Shown here in pieces: positions 1-9,800 of a stretch of 64,000 nucleotides of DNA; positions within the stretch are counted from its first letter, which is position 1, and every line of letters begins with the position of its first letter. Below the pieces are notes generated by a model, which searched no databases, was not told the origin of the DNA, and was given only the letters and a program-made list of their open reading frames with translations. Both the position numbers and the translations under genes were made by a program. This stretch comes from Candidatus Zhuqueibacterota bacterium (GTDB taxonomy: Bacteria > Zhuqueibacterota > Zhuqueibacteria > Thermofontimicrobiales > Thiofontviventaceae). The DNA lies in assembly GCA_016931935.1 (NCBI GenBank), contig JAFGDW010000100.1, forward strand, positions 1 through 64,000, written 5' to 3'.

Positions 1-127
1 AAAATGACAAACACCAGACGTTACCTCAATGGAATTACACCGTTTTTAATTGAAAGTTTACCAGTTTATTTTTGAACAGACACTAAGCCACGTTGATCTA
101 CCTTGAAAGACATGTGGTTTAGTAATT

Positions 128-151
128 ACGGGGCAAAACACGGGGCAAAAT
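128..151. repeat. Two tandem copies of a 12-bp unit
   Basis: The 11-mer acggggcaaaa occurs at 128-138 and again at 140-150, so the repeat period is 12 bp. It lies between the window edge and the tRNA terminator. A short open frame from position 1 ends with TGA at 73-75 and could be the tail of an upstream gene, but nothing in it is recognisable. No other gene is supported in 1-160. Confidence 0.6.
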
Positions 152-162
152 GGCTTTAAAGT

Positions 163-196
163 GAAAAAGGGTCTAAAGCAACGCGCTGTAGACCCT
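163..196 (-). terminator. Rho-independent terminator of tRNA-Ala
   Basis: On the minus strand an 8-bp perfect stem (AGGGTCTA/TAGACCCT, 189-196 with 168-175) with a 13-nt loop is followed at once by a run of five T (164-168) and then C. It starts 10 nt after the tRNA 3' end, where a terminator for the tRNA transcript is expected. Confidence 0.8.
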
Positions 197-205
197 GTGT
201 CCGTG

Positions 206-278
206 TGGAGCTAAGGAGGATCGAACTCCTGACCTCTTGACTGCCAGTCAAGCGCTCTCCCAGCTGAGCTATAGCCCC
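206..278 (-). tRNA. tRNA-Ala (anticodon GGC)
   Basis: The minus strand folds into a full cloverleaf of 73 nt. It has a 7-bp acceptor stem with the G3:U70 pair that identifies alanine tRNAs, a D arm GCTC/GAGC, an anticodon loop CTGGCAG with anticodon GGC (reads GCC), a variable loop AGGTC and a T arm AGGAG/CTCCT with TTCGATC. CCA is not encoded: the discriminator A is followed by CACGG. It has its own promoter and terminator and is therefore a single-gene unit. It reads away from the transporter gene at 567. Confidence 0.97.
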
Positions 279-295
279 GTTTTAAAATGTGTATA

Positions 296-324
296 AGAAT
301 ACAAAAAAAAACTAAAAAAGTCAA
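296..324 (-). promoter_or_regulatory. Sigma-70 promoter of tRNA-Ala
   Basis: On the minus strand TTGACT (319-324) and TATTCT (296-301) are separated by exactly 17 nt of T-rich spacer. The tRNA 5' end is 18 nt downstream of the -10 box, a sensible leader. The match is to the canonical primary sigma factor consensus, not to the Bacteroidota TAnnTTTG type. Confidence 0.85.
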
Positions 325-433
325 GAAAAATTTGTCACTACGTTATTTAAAATGTTCGAGAACAGAAAGCTGATATTCTATAATGTGGAGCACAGAATAC
401 AAAGACAAATTCTCGTTTCTTCCGGATTACACA

Positions 434-468
434 TCCATTCTCCATTTTCCGCTTTCCATGTTCCATTC
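434..468. repeat. Degenerate 7-bp tandem repeat (TCCATTC-like, 5 copies)
   Basis: Five consecutive heptamers can be read without gaps: TCCATTC, TCCATTT, TCCGCTT, TCCATGT, TCCATTC. They lie in the spacer between the divergent tRNA-Ala and transporter genes, upstream of the transporter promoter. The spacer holds no other supported gene. Confidence 0.7.
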
Positions 469-493
469 CCGCATTTATCGCTTGCATGTTTGA

Positions 494-522
494 TTGATAT
501 TTTTTAATTTAGTGAGTAATAA
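494..522 (+). promoter_or_regulatory. Sigma-70 promoter for the transporter gene
   Basis: TTGATA (494-499) and TAATAA (517-522) are separated by 17 nt, about 45 nt upstream of the ATG at 567. Both boxes are close to consensus. Confidence 0.65.
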
Positions 523-566
523 AATTTTCATATTGTCATATTCACACCCAAGTGATGGAGTAAATA

Positions 567-2294
567 ATGAGCACAACGCTGCTTGAACGTCCGGATCATT
601 CACCGGCTTTCCGTCTTCGACGTTTTGTTAACTGGTTTCCGATGGGATTGACTTACGCGTTTCTGTATATGGCACGCTATAATCTTACAGTCTCCAAAAA
701 TGCGCTGGGCGAAATGATGTCCAAATCCGATTTCGGAATCATTTTCGCAGCCGGGACTTTTACATATGCTTTTGCCTTTCTTATTAATGGTCCATTAACG
801 GATCGAATTGGGGGCAAGCGTGCCATTTTAATCGGTTCACTTGGGGCGGCAATCGCTAACATTGCCATGGGGGTGATCGTTTACGGGTTGCTAATGTTTG
901 AATGGTCGCTTAATTTGCCATTGGTATTTTCATTATTGTATGCGTGCAATATGTATTTTCAGAGTTATGGCGCTGTTGCAATCGTAAAGGTCAATGCCTC
1001 CTGGTTCCACGTCCGTGAACGTGGTGTCTTCGGTGGAATATTTGGCGTACTCATTTCACTTGGTCTCTATTTCGCTTTTGACTGGGGCGAAGCAATAATC
1101 GATGCCACGAAAGCATCTGCAAGCGATCTCTCCTTTATTGGTACAATGCTCCGAAGTATGCTTGGAGCGACCCATGCCTCAATCGATCAAACATGGTGGA
1201 TATTTTTCCTGCCCGCATTTATTCTGCTGTTCTTTTTTATTATTGAAATATTCATATTACGAGATCGTCCGGGTCAGGCAGGTTACGATGATTTTGAAAC
1301 TGGTGATGCATCGGCCGGCGAAGCAGATACACCTTTCCATTTAAAGACAATCCTCGTCAAAATATTAACAAATCCGATTCTGCTAACAATTGCTTTTATT
1401 GAATTCTGTTCGGGTATTATGCGCAACGGCATTATGCACTGGTACAAAATATTTTCCAACGATGTTGGTTATCTATCCAGTTTTATAATCAATACTCATT
1501 GGGGATTGTTTCTTATGATTGCCGGCGTTACCGGAGGCATTTTTGCTGGATTCATTTCAGATAAAATATTCGGTTCGCGTCGAGGCCCGGTTGCAGCCCT
1601 GCTTTATGGAGTAATGCTTTTATCAACGATAGCTATGTGGCCACTGGTCAGATCAACCACCAGCCAACTTTCGAAAGGAATTGAAGTTCAGGTATCTTAT
1701 GCCAGAATCGCAAAAATGTCCCAATTTACCGATTTAAGTATGGAAAGCATTGATCAATTAATAGCAGAAAGCTATCACGTGACTGAAAAAAAACAGATGA
1801 GTAGTGATAGTGATTCATCGATGATTTTTATGGTGACGAAAAGTAAAAATAGTAATATGAAATTGTTGGCAACAAAAATTGGAAGTATTACGCTTGGATC
1901 ATACGATCGATTTAACAAATACCAACAACGTGATGAACATCATGAAATTAAGTTGAAGGACGTTGCTTCAATTGCCGGTGTACCTTCTGATGGCGTTGCC
2001 TATAGTTTGGGTTTTCTTGTCGTTTTCATGTCGTTATGTGTGATTGGTGTGCATGGTATGTTGTCCGGCACAGCAACTGCGGATTTTGGGGGGCGAAAAG
2101 CGGCAGCTACGGCGGTGGGATTTATCGATGGATTTGTTTATCTTGGAACGGCTGTTCAGTCAATAACACTGGGATTTCTTACCGAGAAGAGCTGGAATTA
2201 TTGGCCTATTTTCCTGATACCATTTGTAATTCTCGGCTTAGTGCTCGCCATTCGTATATGGCACGCTTTTCCCAATGCGTCACGTAAAAAGTAG
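567..2294 (+). CDS. MFS transporter, OPA (GlpT/UhpT-like) family with large periplasmic insert
   Basis: Inner-membrane transporter of the major facilitator superfamily, 575 aa. The first helix (Y-x-x-R-x-N at about 34-39) and the late segment at 480-530 resemble organophosphate:phosphate antiporters, so a sugar-phosphate or glycerol-phosphate substrate is likely but unproven. GlpT-type proteins are about 450 aa. The excess is a hydrophilic stretch of about 115 residues (362-478) between two late helices, probably TM9 and TM10, which puts it in the periplasm. The ATG has a GGAG ribosome site and a good upstream promoter. The following P-loop gene begins 67 bp downstream and may be co-transcribed. 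Confidence 0.85.
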   Translation: MSTTLLERPDHSPAFRLRRFVNWFPMGLTYAFLYMARYNLTVSKNALGEMMSKSDFGIIFAAGTFTYAFAFLINGPLTDRIGGKRAILIGSLGAAIANIAMGVIVYGLLMFEWSLNLPLVFSLLYACNMYFQSYGAVAIVKVNASWFHVRERGVFGGIFGVLISLGLYFAFDWGEAIIDATKASASDLSFIGTMLRSMLGATHASIDQTWWIFFLPAFILLFFFIIEIFILRDRPGQAGYDDFETGDASAGEADTPFHLKTILVKILTNPILLTIAFIEFCSGIMRNGIMHWYKIFSNDVGYLSSFIINTHWGLFLMIAGVTGGIFAGFISDKIFGSRRGPVAALLYGVMLLSTIAMWPLVRSTTSQLSKGIEVQVSYARIAKMSQFTDLSMESIDQLIAESYHVTEKKQMSSDSDSSMIFMVTKSKNSNMKLLATKIGSITLGSYDRFNKYQQRDEHHEIKLKDVASIAGVPSDGVAYSLGFLVVFMSLCVIGVHGMLSGTATADFGGRKAAATAVGFIDGFVYLGTAVQSITLGFLTEKSWNYWPIFLIPFVILGLVLAIRIWHAFPNASRKK

Positions 2295-2361
2295 TATAAT
2301 GACCGTTAAAGTGAAGTAAAGAATATCAGTAATTGGCCCCGAATAAAAAGGAGGGTATATA

Positions 2362-3078
2362 ATGCGTGATACATTTGAAATCATAATCTTAACTGCACGC
2401 CCTGCAGCAGGCAAGTCTGAAATCATCAACTTTCTAAAGAATTCAGATTTGGAGACACGTCGGAAACGGTTTCATATTGGGCAATTTGAAGAAATCGACG
2501 ATTTTCCATTTGTTTGGGATGCATTTGTCGTTGATGATATTTTATCTAGGCACGGCAGACCTCGTTTGCTTACCGATGAGAATTATTATTTTAAAGATCA
2601 TTTTGTTTGGAATCTATTTATCGAAAAAATTAACATCACGTATCTTAAATTGTCGTCTCAAATACAAGATTATTCCACCCAATATACGACCATAATTGAA
2701 TTTGCCCGAGGTGGCGAGAATGGTATTGGAGAAGCTCTGAGTTACCTCGACGACAATATTCTTAAAAAAGCAGGTATTTTTTATATTGATGTACCCTACG
2801 AAGAATCCGTGCGAAAGAATCGGGCACGTGCGAGAGTAGGGCAGGAAGATTCGATTCTTTATCATTCGCTCCCGGACGAGAAAATGGAATATTATTATAA
2901 AATAAATGATTGGGAAAAACTGACATCGAATGATTTAAAATTTATCACGGTCAAAGGAATAAAAGTCCCTTATGTGACTTTTTCAAATATACCGGATATT
3001 ACAACGGCAGGAGGTGAACCACTAGGCAAGGCTATGGAACAATCGCTTGGTAAATTATGGGAAATCAAAAATCGGTAG
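2362..3078 (+). CDS. P-loop NTPase/kinase-like protein of unknown function
   Basis: 238 aa, cytosolic, no signal peptide. A Walker A motif A-R-P-A-A-G-K-S sits at residues 12-19, right after the first strand, as in small-molecule and nucleotide kinases. A basic arginine-rich stretch at about 152-162 (KNRARAR) could be the lid. The C-terminal half carries no motif I recognise. The start has a strong AGGAGG site 7-8 nt upstream. It lies between the OPA transporter and the thioredoxin-like gene, whose start is 18 bp after its stop, so the two are probably one transcript. Substrate unknown. Confidence 0.75.
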   Translation: MRDTFEIIILTARPAAGKSEIINFLKNSDLETRRKRFHIGQFEEIDDFPFVWDAFVVDDILSRHGRPRLLTDENYYFKDHFVWNLFIEKINITYLKLSSQIQDYSTQYTTIIEFARGGENGIGEALSYLDDNILKKAGIFYIDVPYEESVRKNRARARVGQEDSILYHSLPDEKMEYYYKINDWEKLTSNDLKFITVKGIKVPYVTFSNIPDITTAGGEPLGKAMEQSLGKLWEIKNR

Positions 3079-3096
3079 TTAAACGTAGGAGATATC

Positions 3097-4155
3097 ATGA
3101 AACGGTGGTGGTATTTAATTTTCATTTTGTTGTTTAGTGTATGCAGTAAACCACAACAGAAAACTGGTGTTAAATTTGTTGAAGGTTCATTTGAAAATGC
3201 GCAGCAAATATCAAAACAGCAACATAAACTTTTATTAGTCGATTTCTTTTCCGAGACCTGAGGTCCGTGTCAACGATTGGACCAGTTGGTCTTTAAAAGT
3301 GATACTGCAGCACAAACGATTCAAAAATATTTCGTTGCAATTAAAATTGATAAAAAACATACTGAAAGTAATACTTTAAAATCACGCTATAACGTACGTG
3401 GCTATCCTACAATCATCGTCGCAAATGACAACGGGGATGAAATCGATCGGGTGCTAGGATTTGATGGTGATGGAGTAAAATTTTTACAAACCATTGTCGA
3501 TTATGCCAACGGGAAAAATACCCTTGCAGCACTTAATCAGCAGCTAACCAGCTCTCCTGATGATATTGACCTGAATTACCGAATTGCTCAAAAGTACGAT
3601 GATCGCTACGAATTCGAAAAGGCGGGGAAATATTTCGAAGCTGTTTTGAAGCTTGATCCCAAAGATGCAAAAGGATATAATAATGAGTCAAAATATATCC
3701 TGGCCATTTACGCGATTATCACCGATAAAAATTTTCAACCGCTTGAATCATTCCTCCAAAAAACGGATAATCATGAATACCTGCTTGACGGCTATTCCAC
3801 GCTGGCGAATCAATATGCGAAAATTAAACAATTTGATAACGCTGTGGCAGCATATGAAAAGGCGATGCAAAAACTCCCCGATAATGCCAGGCTCATGAAT
3901 GGTTATGCATGGTTTGTTTTCGAAAAGGAGCTAAAAAATAATTATCAACACGCGATTGCTGTGGCCAGAAAGGCCGTTAAGTTGGAAACGAAAGCAGCAT
4001 ACATAAGGGATACACTCGCCCAATTGTTACACGCAAATATCCAACAGGATGAAGCTATTGCTGAAATGCGTAAGGCCGCGGAAACCGCACCTAACGATAA
4101 ATATTATCAAGAAATGCTTGATAAATATTTGAAATCCGGAAAAGCTTCCAAATAA
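3097..4155 (+). CDS. Thioredoxin-fold/TPR protein with in-frame TGA (putative selenocysteine) at the active site
   Basis: Read through the TGA at 3259-3261 (codon 55), this is a 352-residue protein. ATG at 3097 has an AGGAG site 5 nt upstream. Residues 1-16 form a hydrophobic export signal ending F-S-V-C, possibly lipoprotein-type. Residues 45-58 read L-L-V-D-F-F-S-E-T-[TGA]-G-P-C, which aligns exactly with the thioredoxin active site DFWAEWCGPC, TGA falling on the first, nucleophilic cysteine. The resolving cysteine (58), the later cis-proline region GYPT and the thioredoxin core are intact. TPR-like repeats fill about 150-345. The frame stays open for 297 codons after the TGA. TGA is a normal stop in other genes here. 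A SECIS-like hairpin follows the TGA. Seen: TGA in place of Cys with conserved flanks. Inferred: selenocysteine, giving a UGPC redox motif. The alternative is a recent nonsense mutation or sequencing error; translation could then restart only weakly (TTG 3277). Confidence 0.8.
3267..3305 (+). promoter_or_regulatory. Putative bacterial SECIS hairpin
   Basis: Starting 5 nt after the TGA, the RNA can fold with a lower stem GUGUC/GAUAC (3267-3271 with 3301-3305), a U-rich interrupted middle (U3277, U3278 opposite A3295, A3296) and an upper stem GACC/GGUC (3280-3283 with 3288-3291, plus a G-U pair). The tetraloop is AGUU. The apical loop lies 22 nt after the TGA. Bacterial SECIS elements need a short upper stem, a G-U in the loop and an unpaired U below it; the E. 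coli fdhF loop is GGUC. The fold was made by eye. A competing 5-bp stem GGUCC/GGACC (3262-3266 with 3279-3283) also exists. Confidence 0.45.
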
Positions 4156-4173
4156 TTGTATTGTGAGATGTAA

Positions 4174-6516
4174 ATGAAAATAAAATGTATCAGCTTGATT
4201 AGTGCCTGCTTTATCATAATTAGCATCAGTCCATTACATGCAGCAATTCGACCGATTGCTGACGTTCGACAAAACGATGTAAATGGTGTGCCTGTTCTTT
4301 TGGGCCAACAGATGACCATCTCGGGAGAAGTCACTGTCTCAGCACAACATGGTAATCCATCATGCATTCAGGACAGTACCGCTGGCGTGATGGTTTATGA
4401 TTTCAATTTCATGAATGCAGTCTCATTAGGCGATTCAGTTGTTATTTCGGGCACGGTAGATCAATATAATGGACTAACAGAACTGGCAAACGTGACAATC
4501 ATCGAACAATATCAGAAATCGCCTTCAATTGTACCATTAACTATTTCATGCAATAGTATGAAAACTGACGGAAAAAATGGAATTGAAAATTACGAGGGTA
4601 AGCTTGTACGTATCGATGATGTTTCAGTCAATACCGGTTCATGGAGTGTGTCAGGTTCCGGGGCTAATTATGTATTAACCGATGCATCTGGCACGTGTGA
4701 AATTCGCATCGACAAGGATTGTAATATTGCGAATACAAACGCGCCAACAGGATTATTTAGTGTGATTGGTGTTGTCTCTCAATATGATTATTCCAGCCCG
4801 TACAATAGTGGATATCAGTTAATGCCCCGTTTTACGAGTGATATAATTACATCAAGCGGCCCAATGATTCTTGAAGGTCCGCTAGAGACCGAAATCCATC
4901 CTGAATCGATTAGAATTGAGTGGACAACAGATGTTCCTGCGATTGGAATTTTACGATATGGTACAAGCGCCTCCTATGAAATTGATTCTCTGGTAATCGA
5001 AACGGAAACTGTTCAGCACGCAGTTACAATCAGCGATTTAATTCCTGCCACTATTTACCATATTGTAGTAGGCGGAAGCAATTCAGAAGGAATAAATTTA
5101 TCAGGCGATTATATTGTAAGTACGGCATCACCCGATATTTCCACAGGCGTGATGAATGTATATTTTACCCGTAGTGTTGATCAAAGTGTTGCCCTTGATG
5201 AGCATAATCGGGCAAATGGAAATGTTGATGTTGAACAGAAATTTATCGAACGAATAAAGGCTGCAAGCTCATCAATTGATTTATGTTTTTATTCATGGAA
5301 TCTGGAAAAAGCTACAAACGCATTAATTGAAGCATTCCAACATGAAGTGCGTATTCGCTTCATATATGATTCAGAACATGATCAGTATCAATTAAATCGC
5401 TTAAAAGATGCTGGAATCCCTGTGATTGATAATTCGTTTGGTATTAATACCGGTAATGACATTAATCATAACAAATTTGCGATTTTTGATGCTCATCATG
5501 ATTCTGATCCGGCAAATGATTGGGTGTGGACAGGATCGCTTAATATGACGGATGCATCTGGGCTTGGCGTGAATGCAATGCAGAACGTAATTGAGATTCA
5601 GGACCAGGCGCTTGCACGCGCGTATACAATTGAATTTGAAGAAATGTGGGGATCAAATACACAAACTCCGAACGCCAGCTTTGCCCGGTTTAGCACTAAT
5701 AAAACGAACAATACGCCGCATCGGTTTATCATGAACGGATCTCTCGTCGAATCATATTTTAGTCCGAGTGATAAACAAACCGGAGAAATCATTCGCATGA
5801 TTCAAACAGCGGATTATGGTATAAAATTTTGTATTTTTGCATTTACGCGAATTGACATCGAACAGGCGATGCAGGATAAATACAGAAAAATACCAGGTTT
5901 TTTTGTCCAGGGAGTTTTCGATAAAGATTATGATCCGAGCAGTCAGTACCCGGCTATGCACGGCACAGGGACCTATGCATGGGATCCACCTGCGGATGTT
6001 TTTCTTGATACGGAAGCTGGAATTCTTCATCATAAGTACATGTTGATTGATGCAAATCAAAGCAACTCAGATCCAATCGTTATTACCGGATCGGCAAATT
6101 GGTCATCAAGTGCTGAAAACGTTAATGATGAAAATACGCTTATGATTCATAACGAACGTGTTGCGAATCAATATTTGCAGGAATTCAGTGCCCGTTATGT
6201 TGCAGCGGGCGGCGTGATAAATAATGTTGAAAATCAATCGAATGTTGAGCCGACACTTTTCCGTGTAGATGTAAATTATCCGAATCCTTTTAACGCGAGC
6301 ACATTGTTTCCATTCGAGCTTGCAAAATCCGGACTGGTCACAATTCAACTATTCAATATAAACGGCCAACTCGCAACCACTATAATTTCGGAAGTTTTGC
6401 CTGCCGGGCAACACACCATTCGGTTTCATGCTGGCAATCTGCCAAGTGGTATCTATTTTTGTAAGTTTAACTTTTCACAAAGCTTGATTATTAGAAAAAT
6501 TGTGCTTTTACGATAG
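4174..6516 (+). CDS. Secreted phospholipase D-family nuclease with OB-fold, FN3-like and T9SS-type tail
   Basis: 780 aa. Signal peptide at 1-23. Residues about 25-220 look like OB-fold domains of the extracellular nuclease type, 230-315 like a fibronectin III domain. Two HKD catalytic motifs follow: H432-N-K-F-A-I-F-D and H619-H-K-Y-M-L-I-D, each with a downstream G-S-x-N motif (TGSLNMT, TGSANWS). One polypeptide thus carries both half-sites of a phospholipase D-fold active site, as in extracellular endonucleases and phospholipases. The last ~80 residues hold the NYPNPFN box and a beta-rich tail ending I-I-R-K-I-V-L-L-R, a type A type IX sorting domain. It is expected to cleave phosphodiesters outside the cell; DNA is the most likely substrate. 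It starts 18 bp after the thioredoxin-like gene. Confidence 0.85.
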   Translation: MKIKCISLISACFIIISISPLHAAIRPIADVRQNDVNGVPVLLGQQMTISGEVTVSAQHGNPSCIQDSTAGVMVYDFNFMNAVSLGDSVVISGTVDQYNGLTELANVTIIEQYQKSPSIVPLTISCNSMKTDGKNGIENYEGKLVRIDDVSVNTGSWSVSGSGANYVLTDASGTCEIRIDKDCNIANTNAPTGLFSVIGVVSQYDYSSPYNSGYQLMPRFTSDIITSSGPMILEGPLETEIHPESIRIEWTTDVPAIGILRYGTSASYEIDSLVIETETVQHAVTISDLIPATIYHIVVGGSNSEGINLSGDYIVSTASPDISTGVMNVYFTRSVDQSVALDEHNRANGNVDVEQKFIERIKAASSSIDLCFYSWNLEKATNALIEAFQHEVRIRFIYDSEHDQYQLNRLKDAGIPVIDNSFGINTGNDINHNKFAIFDAHHDSDPANDWVWTGSLNMTDASGLGVNAMQNVIEIQDQALARAYTIEFEEMWGSNTQTPNASFARFSTNKTNNTPHRFIMNGSLVESYFSPSDKQTGEIIRMIQTADYGIKFCIFAFTRIDIEQAMQDKYRKIPGFFVQGVFDKDYDPSSQYPAMHGTGTYAWDPPADVFLDTEAGILHHKYMLIDANQSNSDPIVITGSANWSSSAENVNDENTLMIHNERVANQYLQEFSARYVAAGGVINNVENQSNVEPTLFRVDVNYPNPFNASTLFPFELAKSGLVTIQLFNINGQLATTIISEVLPAGQHTIRFHAGNLPSGIYFCKFNFSQSLIIRKIVLLR

Positions 6517-6810
6517 GAATCTGTGGGCGCATAAAGCAGGCTGCACCGGCAAAATAGATGGTGAGTGATGTGTATAATCTTATCAATTATAAGAGATTAT
6601 GTTCCATATTAAAAAAAAGTAATATGTGTTTTTTGCTTGATTTTATTGTATAAATACATTAAGTTCTACTACGCTATCGTTACCTATACGACAGAAAGTT
6701 ATTATCCAAAATGTATACCTATCCACAGAGGATTGATGCAGCGGAGACACCATTTTCTGCTCCACAATTCACATATTGCAACAATGTAGATTCCTCATAG
6801 GAAAGCCAAC

Positions 6811-9800
6811 GTGGAAAGCAATATTCTACAAGAAAATCAGAGCAGAATGTCGATTTTACATACGATCGTTGATGTTGTTGCCACTAAAAACAGCATCATC
6901 GATATATTTAGTGAAATTAGAAAAGATCTAAAATCTGTCATCCCGTGTGATTATGTAACCATCTTATTTAATAATGAAGAATCCCGGCATTTCTACCTTA
7001 TTCCGGCACTCAATTTCGTAAATGACTTACCGCAAGATGAATTAACGATTCCTTATTCTGAAACATCAATTACAGAGTCGTTGCGAACAAAAGCTACCCT
7101 GATTCGTGATGATTTAAATATTCGCGGCAACCTGACACCTGGTGATTTGAAATTCCTACCACAGGGCGTGTCGTCTGATATTTCGGTCCCGATAGTTCAT
7201 CGGAACAGAGTACGTGCAATATTCAACCTGAGCAGTTATAAATCAAAAGCGTTTAATAAGCAACATCAGCAAATCGTCGAAGAAGTGGCGTTATTGCTTT
7301 CGCTGGCAATCGATCGCATTGATCTGTTGAACGGAATTGAATATGCGAATGTGCACAATAACGAATGGAAAACAATGTATCAACAGTTGTTGCGCTATTC
7401 TTCGCATCCGATTGCCATTGTTGATACCAAGCATGATATTATAAACGAAACCAATAGATCGTTTCAGCGATTAACAGGATTTAGTGGTGATGAACTCAAT
7501 GGCATGCGGTTTTCCAACATACATCCGCAATCCAATCTGAGTCACTTACTTGTACAGTCTCAGAGCCCGACAAACGGAAAACATATCACAATTCAAAATT
7601 TGAAATTGCGTCAGAAAAATGGCCAGGAAATAAAAGTAAGAGCACGTCTGGTAAAGGCGGACCAACGTGATGAAGCGGTCAGTCTGGTTTTCTATAAATT
7701 ACCGAATCGGCACGAAAAACGAGTAAACAAAAACAACAACTTTCCTGAAAATGTGATTGATAAACCGACAATGCCGCTCGAGACAATTTACCCGGTCGCG
7801 CCGGAAATGCAGGATACAATTGAAAAGACCGTTTTACCTTTACTCGTTAATATTGGGAAATATCAGGATGCGAAATATGTTGCGTTGCATATTTGGAATG
7901 AAGATCAGCGACGACTTCGCATGCTTACTGCGAGAAAGCTTTCATCGAGTGACAAAGATGTTTTAACGCAACCATGGCTAATCGGATTGAATCAGGGACC
8001 TTTTCTTGATGTAATTAGAAAAAAACAGGCTATTTATTTTGAAAATGTTCTTAATGACATTAATTATGAAAACTGGGTGCCGGTTGCCAAAAAACTGGGG
8101 TATGGCAGTTTGCTTTCAATTCCGCTCAATGCGGACAAATACAAAATTGGTACATTAAGTTTTTTTTATGAAACTGCACGACAATTCAAAAATGACAATA
8201 TCGATTTTTTACAAAGTTATGCAAATTATATCGCCCTGGTTATTGATAATTATAACACACATCGTAATTATCGCAATCGTGTCGAACAGATGGATTCACT
8301 TAATGCAATTGTTAAAGCCATTAATTCAAGTCAGGATATTCTCGCGATTATACAGACGACAGCAATTGCTACACATAAGTTGCTACAGTTTGATACATGT
8401 TCTATAACATTGTTTGATAATAATGACGATCGATATCAGACCTATGCATTGGCGTCGCAAACTACCGTGAAATTGTTTCAATTGAATAGTTGGACACAAA
8501 TTCAGAATTCGACGATCGGTTGGATTGATCCGGTGAGCAATAAAAATGTATTAAATGAGATGTCGGACAAATTCCAATCGCATCTCGATTTGATTCTGAT
8601 TGCTCGCGACAATTATCTTGGCACCATTTCATTGGCCAGCCTGGAACCAAATTGTTATCGTGAGCAGGATCGGTTGTTGTTTGAACAGATCGCCGATCAT
8701 CTAGCTTTTGCCATTGATCAAACTAAGCCTGCAGAATCAGGAAAAAATATTGTCGATCAATCATTACTTGATGAAATAAGTCATGCGGTTAAGAATAGTC
8801 ATAGCTTGGATGAAGCTCTGTTGGGCATTGTCGATATTGTCGCAAACGCAATGTCAACGGATTTGTGTACAATACGATTTCTGGATAGGGGAACAGTACT
8901 GCCTGGCGTAATCAGTACGATGTCTGATGAAAAAGTCCGGATATTGGCAGCTAAGGAAATATCGGAATGGATACCGGTTATTTTAGAAAGTGGGCAACCG
9001 TGTATGATTTCGGAAATTTCCGAGAGTAATGGAAAATCGATTTCGAAATTACAGTATCATGCTTATCTTGGTGTTCCAATTACGCGAAAAGATCAGATTA
9101 TTGGAATTCTTGGCGTATTTTGGCATCAATCGCGCGCTATTTCCCGCAATGATGTTTTATTAGTTTCATCCATTGCTGGATATGCAGCGTTAATAATTGA
9201 AAATGCCCGAATGCAAAAGGAGTTATTATATCATTCAAACGGTGTGAAGAAAACAAATCAGGAACTGGAAAATTTTGTGTACACAGTCTCGCACGATTTG
9301 AAATCTCCAATCGTTTCTATCCAGGGATTTACGTCAATACTCTTGAATGATTTTCAAGCGCTTTTAAATGAAGAAAGTCTTCATTACATTAAACGAATTC
9401 AGTCCAATGCAAATCAAATGGAAGCATTAGTTAAAGATTTGCTCGAATTGTCGCGGATCGGGCGAGTCGTTAGCCCGTTCGAAGATGTTAATATCGGAGA
9501 GATGGTTGCTGCTATTGTTCAGGAACTGATGTATCAGCTAGAAAAGAAAGGTATTAAAGTAATCGTTGAAGAAAACATGCCATCTGTATTCTGCGATAAG
9601 AAACGAATGCATCAGGTTATCTACAATTTACTTGATAACGCAGTAAAATATATCGGTAAAACTAATCCCAGTCCGCGGATTGAAATTGGTTTCAAGGATG
9701 AAACAGACCAGTATATGTTTTATATTAAAGATAATGGTATCGGAATTAGTCCGGAACATCATCAGGATATTTTTGGTCTCTTCCGAGGAGTACCACCACA

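Noticed and set aside
1-205. Relic of a phage-type integrase or att site next to tRNA-Ala
   Set aside because: One frame reads a repetitive T-G-Q-N-T-G-Q-N tail, but it has stops at short intervals and no recombinase motif, and no duplicated tRNA end is visible.
3259-3261. Genome-wide reassignment of TGA to Trp or Gly
   Set aside because: TGA ends several intact genes of normal length, such as idi (61202-61204), the kinase at 10728-10730 and the lipoprotein gene at 40004-40006.
3277-4155. A shorter gene starting at TTG 3277, with the upstream part as a pseudogene remnant
   Set aside because: The TTG has no ribosome site and would cut the thioredoxin fold behind its active site, while the upstream frame has a good start, signal peptide and fold-consistent sequence up to the TGA.
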